Shown here in pieces: positions 44,111-54,054 of a DNA stretch of 64,000 nt; position 1 is the stretch's first letter; every line of letters begins with the position of its first letter. This DNA comes from Paludibacteraceae bacterium (lineage in GTDB: Bacteria; Bacteroidota; Bacteroidia; Bacteroidales; Paludibacteraceae). The stretch spans positions 1 through 64,000 of the forward strand of contig JAFTOD010000003.1 in NCBI GenBank assembly GCA_017451525.1, read 5' to 3'. Made by a program: the position numbers and the translations under genes. Under the pieces are notes generated by a model. It was not told the DNA's origin. It was given only the letters and a program-made list of their open reading frames with translations, and made no database searches.

Positions 44111-47100
44111 TTATCTTACTTTTGTGCCTTGGATGGTGTATATTTCACCATTGCGTAGGATGTATATCATGCCATTACGCATGATTTTGGTTGCTGTTTC
44201 TTGTGGTTCAGTAGGTATTAAGACAATGATGTCTTCGGTGGTTGAACCTCTATCTACTGAAATACGTGCACTCATTTGCATTGGTGATGATTCTTCCGTA
44301 TCAGCCAATTGGAAATATGCACGCATACCATTCATGTTAGCAGTTACGTTTGGCCATGCCAATATATTGTTGCTTGTCAAGAATAATACACTTTTATCTC
44401 CTTCAAAGAGGGTTACTGGGGATAAGATACCATTGAATGTTACAACATCAAAACCATCTATAGTGCCTTCCGTGGTGGCAATCATTACGTTGTTAAATTC
44501 CATAGGTAGAGTGATGTCGCTAGTAGGCTGAATGAGATAAGGCATACCTGCTATCAATTTAGAAGTTTCCGTAAACTGTAAGTTAATATCTTGTGTAGTT
44601 TCGGTCTCTCTAACTTCTACATTATTCAATTCTAATAGCTCTGCTCCAGCCAATGGTGTGCCATCCAAGGTTGTTAAATCGAATGGCAAGCAAAGGGTAT
44701 TGTACATGCCAGATGTCAATGTACGGAATACGCGTACATTGGTAGTTTGGTCGATTGCATCATTGAGTTTGATAGAGTTATCTTCAGTATCACGCAAGTT
44801 AAGTTTCTTGTCAATCACTTGAGCCTTCTGTGCAGGCACAAAGCATACGTTACGCTCAGTAGGAACAGCGAATTTTCTAAATTTCTCTTCAGTAGAGTTC
44901 ACAACATACAAGTCACCAGCATAATCAAATGCAAGACCATCTGTGTTATTTCCTGTAAGAGGAGCTTTTAGCCACTTTGTAATAGTTGGAATATTTGTTG
45001 CACTATCATAATTAACCTTAAATAGCATTGCACAGGTGTTGCCATGAACCGCAAGTATATTTTCTTTTTTGTTGTATGCTATAGCACCGCGATAACAATT
45101 TCCAACAAACCAATCTGCGTATTCAGCCTCTGAATCTAACATGAAATCTATCTTATTTTGTTCTATGTTTACGTGCGATAGTATGCTATATTGGGTTATT
45201 CCACTTCTTCTTTGTGCCATCCAAAGACCTCCTCGTCCGTCAGAAGTGATAGCGACATCAGAGTCTACAAATGGCTTTGCATTATTCAAGGTTAGTTCTG
45301 TTTTATTTCCATTGGTAAATTTATACAATTTATATGTGGTATAGCCCGTATTAATATTGGCGAGAACATATAACGAACCTTCTTCGTCATAACAAATGGC
45401 ATTTACATGACTAATACCATCAACACCATCTATAAGATTGCTTGCTAAACTAGTTAAATTGTCACGACTAACACTCCAAACAGCTCCCTCTTTAGCAATG
45501 TTATTACAGAATACGAAATCTCTTGTTTTTGGGTTAATCGTTAAACGTTTCATAGCTTCACGATTAGTTCCTAATTCTGTGTAACCATTGGGTAAAGTTG
45601 GTAAAATACCTTTGTTTGATGGATTGTTCAATTCATTGAGTTGTTGGTCGTAGATAAATATACCCGCAGTTTGATTTTGGGCGCGAGTTGTTTTTCCATC
45701 AGAAGCCCCATTAAGTGCCATTTGAATATAAATTTTACCAAATTCATTGGACTCAGGATCGTTATCTACAACAACGCCCATCATGCTATAGAAATCATAA
45801 ATACCACGTGATTGATCTGTGATTTCTACCAACGTAGCAGTTTCTTTGATTGCATCCGCGTGGAGTTCAACGCCCCAATTCAATCGGATATTTGGGGTAG
45901 GGATGTCGTGTTCGGAGAGGGTGATGGTATTAGCACCTTTTGCCACGTAATCCAATTGATATCTTCCCACTTCATTTCCTGCTTCGTTGAAGAATACGAG
46001 GTATGCATCTGTGGCATCAGCTACTGACTTGAAGTTGAAGGTATGGGTATCGATATTTGAAATTAAGCGCAAGTCATATGCCCATATACGTTGTGCTTCT
46101 GCATCATCCATATAGCCATAGACATTGACTACGCATGTGTCGGAATATCCGCCATCTACGGTAGTAGCAATCACTTGCGTTTGTCCTGATTTCTTGCCAG
46201 TAACAACTCCATTGGCTACCGAAGCAATCGTAGCATCAATGGAACGCCATGTGATTTCTTTTTGTGAAGCATCATTAGGCGAGATGGTAGCCGTTAGAGT
46301 GATTGTTTTATCAATACCCAAGCGGATACTTTCTTGATCGAGTGCTATACCTGTTACACGAACACCCAAACCATTTTGACATGTTACGGTCAACGCTTTA
46401 CGTGCAGGAATGAGTGTTTGGTTGTTGTTGGTAGGGATAGTAAATACGGTAATATCTTCGTCTTCTCCCGAACATACGAGATTGCCTGCATAATCAAAAT
46501 GCATTTCACGAATAGAATTCAGATCTGTTTCATATGTATAGCGAAGGGTCATGTTGGGTTTATTGCCAATCCAAGTGATATCCCATACCATAATATTTCC
46601 CGATTCATTAACGAAATACAAAACCTTTTCATCGCTACTTAAGGCACAAGCACCAGAATAACTGCCCTTAATTTGTTCCGCATATAGAGAATCTGCAGAA
46701 TTAAGTTGTATCTTACCGTTCCAATCATAAAATTGCAGTGCCCTTGCACCATCATTATTTTGACCACTATAGCGTCGTGTAGCAATCCATACTCCATGAG
46801 AACATCCCAATGGGTACCCGTCAATGGCTGCCATACCACTCAACGCGAAGTTATTCGATGGTGCCTTATCCCATGAATGTGCATAAATACCACTTGATTT
46901 GCCAATATTATAGATGGCTAAAGAAAGACTGTCTAACGTATTACCGCCATCTTCGTTTATTGCTAACAACTTGGCACCTTCACCTGTACCATAGATAGAT
47001 AATCCAAGGCAACTAGACCCAACTTCTATATTACCATTCTTTATTAAACCATCTGGTTGACGTTCTCCAACAAAAAACTCAGAAAAAGTGCCTGATAAAT

Positions 47101-49927
47101 TAGCAGGATCTGCAACTAAAATTCCCGAATAGCCATCAGAACCATCAGCAAACCATACATATCCTTGATCATCTACATAACTGCGATATATAGACCCGAT
47201 GACACTGCGTCCTCCTTTATATACCGTGTCATTGATACGGGTATAATCTGGATTAAATGCATATAAGCCATTATTTGCATGACTGGCTCCTTCACGCTCT
47301 GCGATATACAAATATTGAAAATATGGGGATTCGGGTGAATTATTGATCGAAATAAATGGGCGAGTAAATTCATAATCTTTTGTTGAATATACTTTATTCC
47401 ACTCCTTTACAGGGTATGTTTCTAAATCTACAGCCCAATTCAATACTTGTCCGTTTGTGCCAGGCAGATCAGCGGCTGCGATGGTGAAGGTATTTGCTCC
47501 TTTAACTACATTATTCAAGGGTAATGTACCTATCGAATCTCCCGATTGGTTATCATAGAAGATGATATTGGCATTAAGCGCATCGGTATTTGCATTGAAA
47601 GTAAATACATAGTTACTACCATTGGATGTTACATTTAAATCATATGCACAAATATGTGGAACGACAGGGATAACAACCCCTTTATTGGTAAATTCGCTTA
47701 ATAAATTGTCTTTGAGCAGATATAAAGTAATGTCTTCATCTTCTACTAGTCCAGCAGCCATAGCGTAGGTTGGAGTAGTGGCATCTAAAGTAGTATTGGT
47801 AGTTTCAATCAATGTGGCATTATTAAGACCATTGGTAATGTTGTATAATTCTACACCGATGTTATTGCCACTTCCATCTGTTTTAGGTGCTACCATCAGT
47901 GGCTTGCCTGAATATGTAATATAGTTGGCTCCATACTTGATAGATGGGGATGTTCCTGTAAAACTTGGCTCGGAGCCAGTAGAAGAAGTGGTAAAGGCAA
48001 ATTCAAATGCTGGTTTCGTTTTGGAAGATAAGACATAGCGATTGCTACCTCGTGGAGAAGCAGTCAGCTGGTGTTCTGGACCATATTTGTCATCGGCAGC
48101 AGAGAACTTATTGGCATTGTCTCCTGTATTTGGGAAATTGTTGCGCATTTCGCTACTATATGCCCCATTGGCTATTTGATAACGCACCAAGCGCATGTTT
48201 TTGGCAGTTCCTGCGGTGGAGTATGCTGTGGTGAGAATAGTTCCGCTATTAAATGAGCCTGAATAAGCAATGGTGCTACCGACCATTGCATCATAGTAGT
48301 TACCAGCAGTTTCATTAGATGCTCGTGAGAACCATTTGCTGCCTGTCCATGTGTTGCCATCGCGTGTCCATTTATATAGGTTCCATGGATCGGATGAGCC
48401 ATAATATGAAACATTTCGAACAGTATCCATGCTACAACCAATCAACACGCCATCAGATGTCAATGCGATATCGCTCAGCTTGTAGCCTTCTGGAGAATTA
48501 ACTACACAGAAATTGGTTGGTAATTCTGCAATGACGGTGTGTGTAGTAGGATCAACAGCAAGCAGGGTAGGGTTCTTGCTTGCATCTACTGCCAAGATAT
48601 ACATCACTCCATTTCCGTATATAGCGCGGCGAATGGTCTTGCCTGTGATTGCATTTCCAATCGATTGATTGACATATGTCTGCTTCATTTCGATGTATTC
48701 AGCAACAATATCACCTTCACTATCTCCGCTGACGTCTGGCTCAGTGCCTGTACCAGGAGTGAGGAATATTTCGGGGTAAATGGTCTTATCTGCTGTCACT
48801 GTGACCGTTCTTTGATAATCTTCGTAGCCACTCTTGTGTACCGAAATGCTATAGGTACCAGGTTCGAGGTTTTCGAACATGAAGATACCATTGTAGTTAT
48901 TATCGGTAGTATAGTATGGTTGGTTGGTCAGTTGACGCTCTACATATGGATAGCAGTTACAGCGAATTAGCTTTCCACTAGAATTGCGCAACACCACTTT
49001 AGCGCCATTGATAGGTAGGTATTTGTCATTTGATACGTTATGAGGTAAATAAAGTGGATCGTTGGTTAATGTTTCTGCTTTTGTGCGAATATATCCCATG
49101 ATGTAGCCTACACTCTCTTTAGGCTTACCGTAGTAATCCATGATACCACGATAGTAGCGGATTCCCTCTTGACGACACCAATCGGTATTTAATGCACGGT
49201 GACGGGCTGGGCTATAAGTATGGAAATATCCTTCGGATAAGAAACCTGGAATACTATGTTTTAATGCACCCAAATAACCATAAGTAGATGTGGTGTTGTA
49301 GAAAGAGAGGTCGCCTACTATATTCGGATTGGTAGGAGAATAATACGATGTAAATTCAGGTCCTCCACCTAGAGTTTTTGCTGTTGTGTAAAATACTTCA
49401 TACAAGCGTGCTATTGAAGCTTTAGCCATTTTGTCGCTGTTGGTGACTTTTGGGCTACCTGTATAGCCTCGATATAAGATTACAGGATAGTTGGCAAAAT
49501 TGGATGTACCATTGGCATTTCCAATAGGTCCAGCATTTGAGTGAATGGAGATATAATAATCAGCATTGTATGCCTCAGCTTCGGCACATATGGTTGTTAA
49601 TGCTTTATTATAGGTTTTATCCTCATATCCTGCATATGGATATGGACCATTTGCGCGACGTGATAACTTGACATCAAATCCACCAGCAGCAAGCAGTTTT
49701 TCTTCCAAGGCAAGTGCTTTCCATAGATTGGTGTTCGATTCGTAGAACCCCAATGTATCAGGACGCCCTGATGATAATGCAGGGTAGGGAATGGTGGCTT
49801 GTGGACGACAGTTGGGTCCCCAACTACCATGGCCAGGGTTGATATACACTTTGATATTCGCTGCAGATGCTGTAAGAGTTGCTACTGATATTGATATGAA
49901 TATGAGTAGGGATTTGATAAATTTCAT
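44111..49927 (-). CDS. Giant secreted amidase/beta-propeller protein B
   Basis: 1938 residues, a paralogue of protein A through its whole length. Signal peptide 1-22; amidase domain with His33 (INPGHGSWG), Glu63 (FYESNTNLW), His129 (ISIHSNA) and Glu232 (FLSEGYFHT); carboxypeptidase-regulatory-like domain ending in a GTGTEPDVSGDSEG linker; propeller 1; Ig plus propeller 2 (SINNSPESPYFQYLYIAE); Big_2 (VTGIALDQESIRLGIDKT); Ig plus propeller 3 (VVDNDPESNEFGKIYIQ). Unlike A it adds an approximately 160-residue module (about 1700-1860, GMYNTLCLPFDLTTLDGTP to NVTANMNGMRAYFQL), also present in protein C. The tail is MIYILRNGEIYTIQGTKVR. It lies 11 bases after protein C. Confidence 0.75.
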   Translation of the reverse strand: MKFIKSLLIFISISVATLTASAANIKVYINPGHGSWGPNCRPQATIPYPALSSGRPDTLGFYESNTNLWKALALEEKLLAAGGFDVKLSRRANGPYPYAGYEDKTYNKALTTICAEAEAYNADYYISIHSNAGPIGNANGTSNFANYPVILYRGYTGSPKVTNSDKMAKASIARLYEVFYTTAKTLGGGPEFTSYYSPTNPNIVGDLSFYNTTSTYGYLGALKHSIPGFLSEGYFHTYSPARHRALNTDWCRQEGIRYYRGIMDYYGKPKESVGYIMGYIRTKAETLTNDPLYLPHNVSNDKYLPINGAKVVLRNSSGKLIRCNCYPYVERQLTNQPYYTTDNNYNGIFMFENLEPGTYSISVHKSGYEDYQRTVTVTADKTIYPEIFLTPGTGTEPDVSGDSEGDIVAEYIEMKQTYVNQSIGNAITGKTIRRAIYGNGVMYILAVDASKNPTLLAVDPTTHTVIAELPTNFCVVNSPEGYKLSDIALTSDGVLIGCSMDTVRNVSYYGSSDPWNLYKWTRDGNTWTGSKWFSRASNETAGNYYDAMVGSTIAYSGSFNSGTILTTAYSTAGTAKNMRLVRYQIANGAYSSEMRNNFPNTGDNANKFSAADDKYGPEHQLTASPRGSNRYVLSSKTKPAFEFAFTTSSTGSEPSFTGTSPSIKYGANYITYSGKPLMVAPKTDGSGNNIGVELYNITNGLNNATLIETTNTTLDATTPTYAMAAGLVEDEDITLYLLKDNLLSEFTNKGVVIPVVPHICAYDLNVTSNGSNYVFTFNANTDALNANIIFYDNQSGDSIGTLPLNNVVKGANTFTIAAADLPGTNGQVLNWAVDLETYPVKEWNKVYSTKDYEFTRPFISINNSPESPYFQYLYIAEREGASHANNGLYAFNPDYTRINDTVYKGGRSVIGSIYRSYVDDQGYVWFADGSDGYSGILVADPANLSGTFSEFFVGERQPDGLIKNGNIEVGSSCLGLSIYGTGEGAKLLAINEDGGNTLDSLSLAIYNIGKSSGIYAHSWDKAPSNNFALSGMAAIDGYPLGCSHGVWIATRRYSGQNNDGARALQFYDWNGKIQLNSADSLYAEQIKGSYSGACALSSDEKVLYFVNESGNIMVWDITWIGNKPNMTLRYTYETDLNSIREMHFDYAGNLVCSGEDEDITVFTIPTNNNQTLIPARKALTVTCQNGLGVRVTGIALDQESIRLGIDKTITLTATISPNDASQKEITWRSIDATIASVANGVVTGKKSGQTQVIATTVDGGYSDTCVVNVYGYMDDAEAQRIWAYDLRLISNIDTHTFNFKSVADATDAYLVFFNEAGNEVGRYQLDYVAKGANTITLSEHDIPTPNIRLNWGVELHADAIKETATLVEITDQSRGIYDFYSMMGVVVDNDPESNEFGKIYIQMALNGASDGKTTRAQNQTAGIFIYDQQLNELNNPSNKGILPTLPNGYTELGTNREAMKRLTINPKTRDFVFCNNIAKEGAVWSVSRDNLTSLASNLIDGVDGISHVNAICYDEEGSLYVLANINTGYTTYKLYKFTNGNKTELTLNNAKPFVDSDVAITSDGRGGLWMAQRRSGITQYSILSHVNIEQNKIDFMLDSEAEYADWFVGNCYRGAIAYNKKENILAVHGNTCAMLFKVNYDSATNIPTITKWLKAPLTGNNTDGLAFDYAGDLYVVNSTEEKFRKFAVPTERNVCFVPAQKAQVIDKKLNLRDTEDNSIKLNDAIDQTTNVRVFRTLTSGMYNTLCLPFDLTTLDGTPLAGAELLELNNVEVRETETTQDINLQFTETSKLIAGMPYLIQPTSDITLPMEFNNVMIATTEGTIDGFDVVTFNGILSPVTLFEGDKSVLFLTSNNILAWPNVTANMNGMRAYFQLADTEESSPMQMSARISVDRGSTTEDIIVLIPTEPQETATKIMRNGMIYILRNGEIYTIQGTKVR

Positions 49928-49938
49928 ACGTATGATAA

Positions 49939-52900
49939 TTATCTAATTCTATTTCCTTGGATGGTATATACTTCATCTCCGCGAAGGATATACAGATTGT
50001 TGTTGTATATTACTTTTTTGATTTCGGTTTCTGTAGTGGTGATATTTTCCATATCGGTAGTCACCGTAGGTTCTCTCCTTATATATGCACGTGTGCGCGC
50101 GGAGAGCAAACTTGGCTCGTTGACATTGAAGTAAGCACGCATACCATTCATATTAGCAGTTACGTTTGCCCAAGCAAGATTGTTGTTCTCTACCAAGAAA
50201 AGGATACTCTTGTTGTCGGCTTGCAACGGAGTAGGATGGAGAATACCGTGCATAGTGACAGCAGTATGTGCCGCTATCTCGCTACCTTTTGTGACAGAGA
50301 TGGTTATATTCTTAAACTCCATAGGTGCTTTAATATCCTCTGCGGGCTCTACCAAATATGGTTTGCCTGCCTCGATAGCAGTTACCTCTTCGAAGTTGAG
50401 GAATATCTCTTTGTTGGTGGCTTCGTTTTCTACTGTTGCGCCATTGTATTGCCATATGGTAGCGTCCTCCAATGGAGTGCCAGTGAACTCATTTACATCG
50501 AATGGCAAGCAAAGGGTATTGTACATTCCTGCTGTGAGGCTGCGGAAGACAGACATATTTTGAGTTTGATTTTTGTGTTCTTCCAAAACTTCAGTATTAT
50601 CCTCTGTGTCAAGTAAAGTGATTTTGTTGCTGACTGTCAATCGTGTACGCGCAGGAATAGTTGTGGTATTGTTGTCAGTAGGGGTGGAGAATACAACAAG
50701 GCGCATGTCGGATGCCTCCGAAATTTTATTGCCTAATTGATCGTAGGTGGCATAACTTGTACCTGCCATTGTCACTAAGTTGCCTGCATAATCAAAATGC
50801 ATTGAAGATATAGCTTGGTATGGTATTCGATAAGTTGTATGAAGTGTTATGGTAGGAATTTCACAACCTTCAGAATCATTGTAATTCCATTCGATATCAA
50901 ATAACATAATACCATTGTTACCATTAATCATAGCTAATTTGCTTTCATCCGCAGAAACAGCCATACCTGCACCATACGAACCATCAATCAATGATGCATC
51001 GACAGATCGAAAATACCTTTTTCCATTATTCCCGTAGAACATCAGTGAATAGGCTCCTGCTTCATTTAGATTTTTGCATCGGTTTTGGCATAACCAAGCG
51101 CCGCGTGAGGTACCAACAATCGAAAAATTCTGAGCGCCATTGTCTGCTACAGTTATCTTTTGACTTGGCGCTTCATTCCATGTTCGGCGAATTGTCCCAT
51201 CGCTTTGACCAATATTATATACGAGATAACCATTTGCTACCAATGTTTCTCCTGCGTCTTCATTCATGGCAAAGAGTTTTGTATTCGCTCCTGAACCATA
51301 TATAGAAACAGCGCAACAAGAGGAACCTATTTCCACTCCATAGGTATTGGTCCACAACCCAGTCTGTGCTTGTTCGCCAACAAAGAAAGACTTGGATTTT
51401 AATGTATTTGGATCCATCACATATATACCTCCATATAAATCGCCATATGCAGACCAATAGACAAAACCTTCTGTGTCCACAGCAGGACGAGCTGCTGATA
51501 TGAATGTCCCTATGCCGCATGTTAAATCAGTTAGAACCTTTTTATTATAATCATAGTTGTAGATGTGACATTCACCTGTATTGCTTGTGACACGGTCTGC
51601 TACATACATACGTCCAAAATAATCGGATTCGGGGCTATTGTCAATAGCTACGTGTGCGCGGTTGAGAGTATCAGTCGATGCATATATGACTCCAAATGCT
51701 TCGTTATTTGGTGCAGTGAGCTGAAGTTTCCATGTCATGTCTACGCCATCAGGTATTTCATGTGTGAGTATTTTGATGGTGTTTTCGCCTTTAGTAATAG
51801 ATTGGTTGATGGTGACTTCTCCCTTAAGAGTTTCTGTGTTGTCATAGAATAATAATTTGCCTGAAGTAGCGTTGGTATTGGCATAGAAAGTAAAGTCATA
51901 GTATTTGCCATTTTGCTTCACATCTAAGTTATACGCCATAATATGTGGGATAGGTTCAGCCAATGTGATGCGTTGGCTAGATGGAGCGGGGGTGGTGTGT
52001 GTGTTTGGCGTACTTTCGGTTTCTCTCAGAGCGTAGGCATAGAAACGTTCTTTGACGTTAGAAACCATATATAGGTTGTTCGCAATATCGAATGCCATAG
52101 CGTTGATGGTGGTATATCCAGTGGTGAGATCATGTATTTTATCTACTGTCGTAGGTTTTCCATCGCTATCGTATCCTATGGAATAGATTAGTATTCGTTC
52201 ATTACCATAAAACGCGAGTAATCTACCATCGTGGCTAAGAGCACCACAACCACCATTGTTTGGTGCTGATTCAGGTACCATTGATTTCTGTTCACCAGAC
52301 GTTGATGTATTAATATCTTGTATGTATTCTCCATCAGAATAGCGATAATGGAGAATAGCAGGGTAAACATCTCTACTACTTCTATTTTGGAAAATCCAAA
52401 AACCATTGCGATTGTCAGATACTATAGCATTGTTGGCAACTACAACATCGCATAAATCAATAAGATTATCACCTGCAGCACTATTAGGAAGCGTAGATAA
52501 AGCGAATCTTTTAAGGTGTGAAACACTATTATTACCTATTTCCATATTATTATCAATGGCAAACATTGCCTTATGGTCTCCTTCTTCAGTAATAACGATA
52601 GAACCTATTCTGTTGTAGTTAGTACCACGTCGTGATGTAGCGAGCACTTCTTCAAAGTTATGTTCTGGATGCGCTGGATTCATTCGCCAAACACCAGAAG
52701 TGGATGATCCGTTGTCGCAGATATATAGATAACCATCTTTATCGGCGGTAATACGAAAAGGTCCGTTTGTGCCACTATCCCAAGATACTCCTCCGTCATA
52801 GGCAAGGTCACCAGAAGAGTTACCTATTCCATAATTAATATCATTGAGAATAGGATTTAGGATGTATATACCTTCGTCGGTTGTTCTGTTGTAATCAAAT

Positions 52901-53370
52901 TTGGTTGTACGTCCCCCCTTACTTTCCGCGATGTAGATGCGTCCTAAATATGGACTTTCTGTGCTATTATCTACAGTTAATCCTCTTGGAGAAAAGTACT
53001 TGTCTTTATAAACAGCACTACTGTTAATATGTGTCAAAGCATTTGTTTGATTTGTGGCGGTGGCTTTGATTGCCCACGAATATTCTCCAGTAGGTATGCC
53101 GAAGAGATCGATTTCTACATTATTATGCTGCCCTTTAGTAAGGTAACCAGGATCGTTGAGGGCAATCGTATGCACGATACTCTGATTAGCATCTAATAAT
53201 TGGAATTCTACCGCAGTGGCTGGTGCATTTAAGAAATAAGAAATACTTGCCTTTCGGTTCTCTGGACTTATATTATGAAGTTTTAAACTTGAAGCATAGA
53301 TGTTTAATTCTGCGGCATATGAAATGCCCATAGCAATACATAGAATAAGGGATAAAAGTGTTCGTTTCAT
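49939..53370 (-). CDS. Giant secreted Ig/beta-propeller protein C (no amidase domain)
   Basis: 1143 residues, first gene of the unit. Signal peptide 1-19 (cleavage near SYA-AELN). It has two Ig-like plus propeller pairs (GLTVDNSTESPYLGRIYIAE; HVAIDNSPESDYFGRMYVAD), the approximately 160-residue module shared with B (GMYNTLCLPFDVNEFTGTP to NVTANMNGMRAYFNV) and the tail LYILRGDEVYTIQGNRIR. The amidase, carboxypeptidase-regulatory-like and Big_2 parts are missing. It could be a non-enzymatic partner or scaffold of A and B; this is inference from the shared modules and operon order. Confidence 0.75.
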   Translation of the reverse strand: MKRTLLSLILCIAMGISYAAELNIYASSLKLHNISPENRKASISYFLNAPATAVEFQLLDANQSIVHTIALNDPGYLTKGQHNNVEIDLFGIPTGEYSWAIKATATNQTNALTHINSSAVYKDKYFSPRGLTVDNSTESPYLGRIYIAESKGGRTTKFDYNRTTDEGIYILNPILNDINYGIGNSSGDLAYDGGVSWDSGTNGPFRITADKDGYLYICDNGSSTSGVWRMNPAHPEHNFEEVLATSRRGTNYNRIGSIVITEEGDHKAMFAIDNNMEIGNNSVSHLKRFALSTLPNSAAGDNLIDLCDVVVANNAIVSDNRNGFWIFQNRSSRDVYPAILHYRYSDGEYIQDINTSTSGEQKSMVPESAPNNGGCGALSHDGRLLAFYGNERILIYSIGYDSDGKPTTVDKIHDLTTGYTTINAMAFDIANNLYMVSNVKERFYAYALRETESTPNTHTTPAPSSQRITLAEPIPHIMAYNLDVKQNGKYYDFTFYANTNATSGKLLFYDNTETLKGEVTINQSITKGENTIKILTHEIPDGVDMTWKLQLTAPNNEAFGVIYASTDTLNRAHVAIDNSPESDYFGRMYVADRVTSNTGECHIYNYDYNKKVLTDLTCGIGTFISAARPAVDTEGFVYWSAYGDLYGGIYVMDPNTLKSKSFFVGEQAQTGLWTNTYGVEIGSSCCAVSIYGSGANTKLFAMNEDAGETLVANGYLVYNIGQSDGTIRRTWNEAPSQKITVADNGAQNFSIVGTSRGAWLCQNRCKNLNEAGAYSLMFYGNNGKRYFRSVDASLIDGSYGAGMAVSADESKLAMINGNNGIMLFDIEWNYNDSEGCEIPTITLHTTYRIPYQAISSMHFDYAGNLVTMAGTSYATYDQLGNKISEASDMRLVVFSTPTDNNTTTIPARTRLTVSNKITLLDTEDNTEVLEEHKNQTQNMSVFRSLTAGMYNTLCLPFDVNEFTGTPLEDATIWQYNGATVENEATNKEIFLNFEEVTAIEAGKPYLVEPAEDIKAPMEFKNITISVTKGSEIAAHTAVTMHGILHPTPLQADNKSILFLVENNNLAWANVTANMNGMRAYFNVNEPSLLSARTRAYIRREPTVTTDMENITTTETEIKKVIYNNNLYILRGDEVYTIQGNRIR

Positions 53371-53472
53371 GGTATGTTTTTTGTTTTTTAGATTTACAAA
53401 TCGTTTTGTTAGTACAACAACATATTTTGGTGCGCATTAGATGCATTTTCATCCAAAATACAATTGAGCCCA

Positions 53473-53504
53473 CAAAATTACAGCTTTTTTTTGAATTATG
53501 CAAA
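53473..53504 (-). promoter_or_regulatory. Promoter of the giant-protein operon
   Basis: On the reverse strand TAATTTTG (53480-53473) with TTTG (53504-53501) 20 bases upstream. The leader is about 100 bases, AT-rich, without an evident hairpin. Gaps of 11 and 18 bases between the three genes support one transcript. Confidence 0.7.
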
Positions 53505-53615
53505 CGTTTTCGAAAAAAAGTGATTTTTTTGGTTTTACTAGATGGTCTCGTTCTATTGTAAGACGCAATGTGGACGATGGGAGATTCGGTGTTCCTTGCT
53601 TATTAACAGGGTTAT

Positions 53616-53659
53616 CCTACGTATATCCTACGTATATGTTACGTATATGGTACGTAATT
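53616..53659. repeat. Four-unit 11-base tandem array
   Basis: Units CCTACGTATAT, CCTACGTATAT, GTTACGTATAT and GGTACGTAATT in exact 11-base register in the gap between the giant-protein operon and the amidase gene. Confidence 0.85.
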
Positions 53660-53794
53660 GACAGCGGAAAGATTAAGGTTAGCCCTTACTTCCACATAAA
53701 AAATGTGTCGATACTACGAATATGGGCGGTCGTACCTACCCTGTACGGTACTACCCTGTAGCCATATGGCTGCGTGACCGCAAGGGTCGCGCCA

Positions 53795-53875
53795 TTCTAT
53801 GTATTGCGCTATTTCCTCAGAGTGGGGACTCTTCGGGCGCAATACTCGGAGTGCGTTCCGTCGCACTCCTTCACG
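53795..53875 (+). repeat. About 80-base repeat with GGAGTGCG hairpin, copy 2
   Basis: Nearly identical to 14074-14154, including the GGAGTGCG-ttccgt-CGCACTCC hairpin; the sequence on both sides differs. The rest of the 53505-54003 gap shows short hairpins such as GACC/GGTC near 53776-53788 but no gene. Confidence 0.75.
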
Positions 53876-54003
53876 TAATTGATAAGAGTAAGACAGGTTA
53901 GTGGTTAGAGAGTAGGGAGTCGGAACACGCGAAACGGGACACCGTCGAGCATAGTAGATGATAGTATTAGGTAATGGTATTTTTTGAAAAAAAACTGATT
54001 TTG

Positions 54004-54035
54004 CTTGCGTATGTGCATTTTTTGTAGTACCTTTG
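54004..54035 (+). promoter_or_regulatory. Promoter of the amidase-MCE unit
   Basis: CTTG (54004-54007), 20 bases, TACCTTTG (54028-54035). The spacer is almost base-for-base that of the promoter at 2144-2175. Confidence 0.8.
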
Positions 54036-54054
54036 TAGCCATAATTGAAATGGT

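Noticed and set aside
53505-54003. Possible immunity or regulatory gene between the giant-protein operon and the amidase
   Set aside because: Only short frames that cross the 11-base array and the 80-base repeat; no promoter, motif or conserved start.
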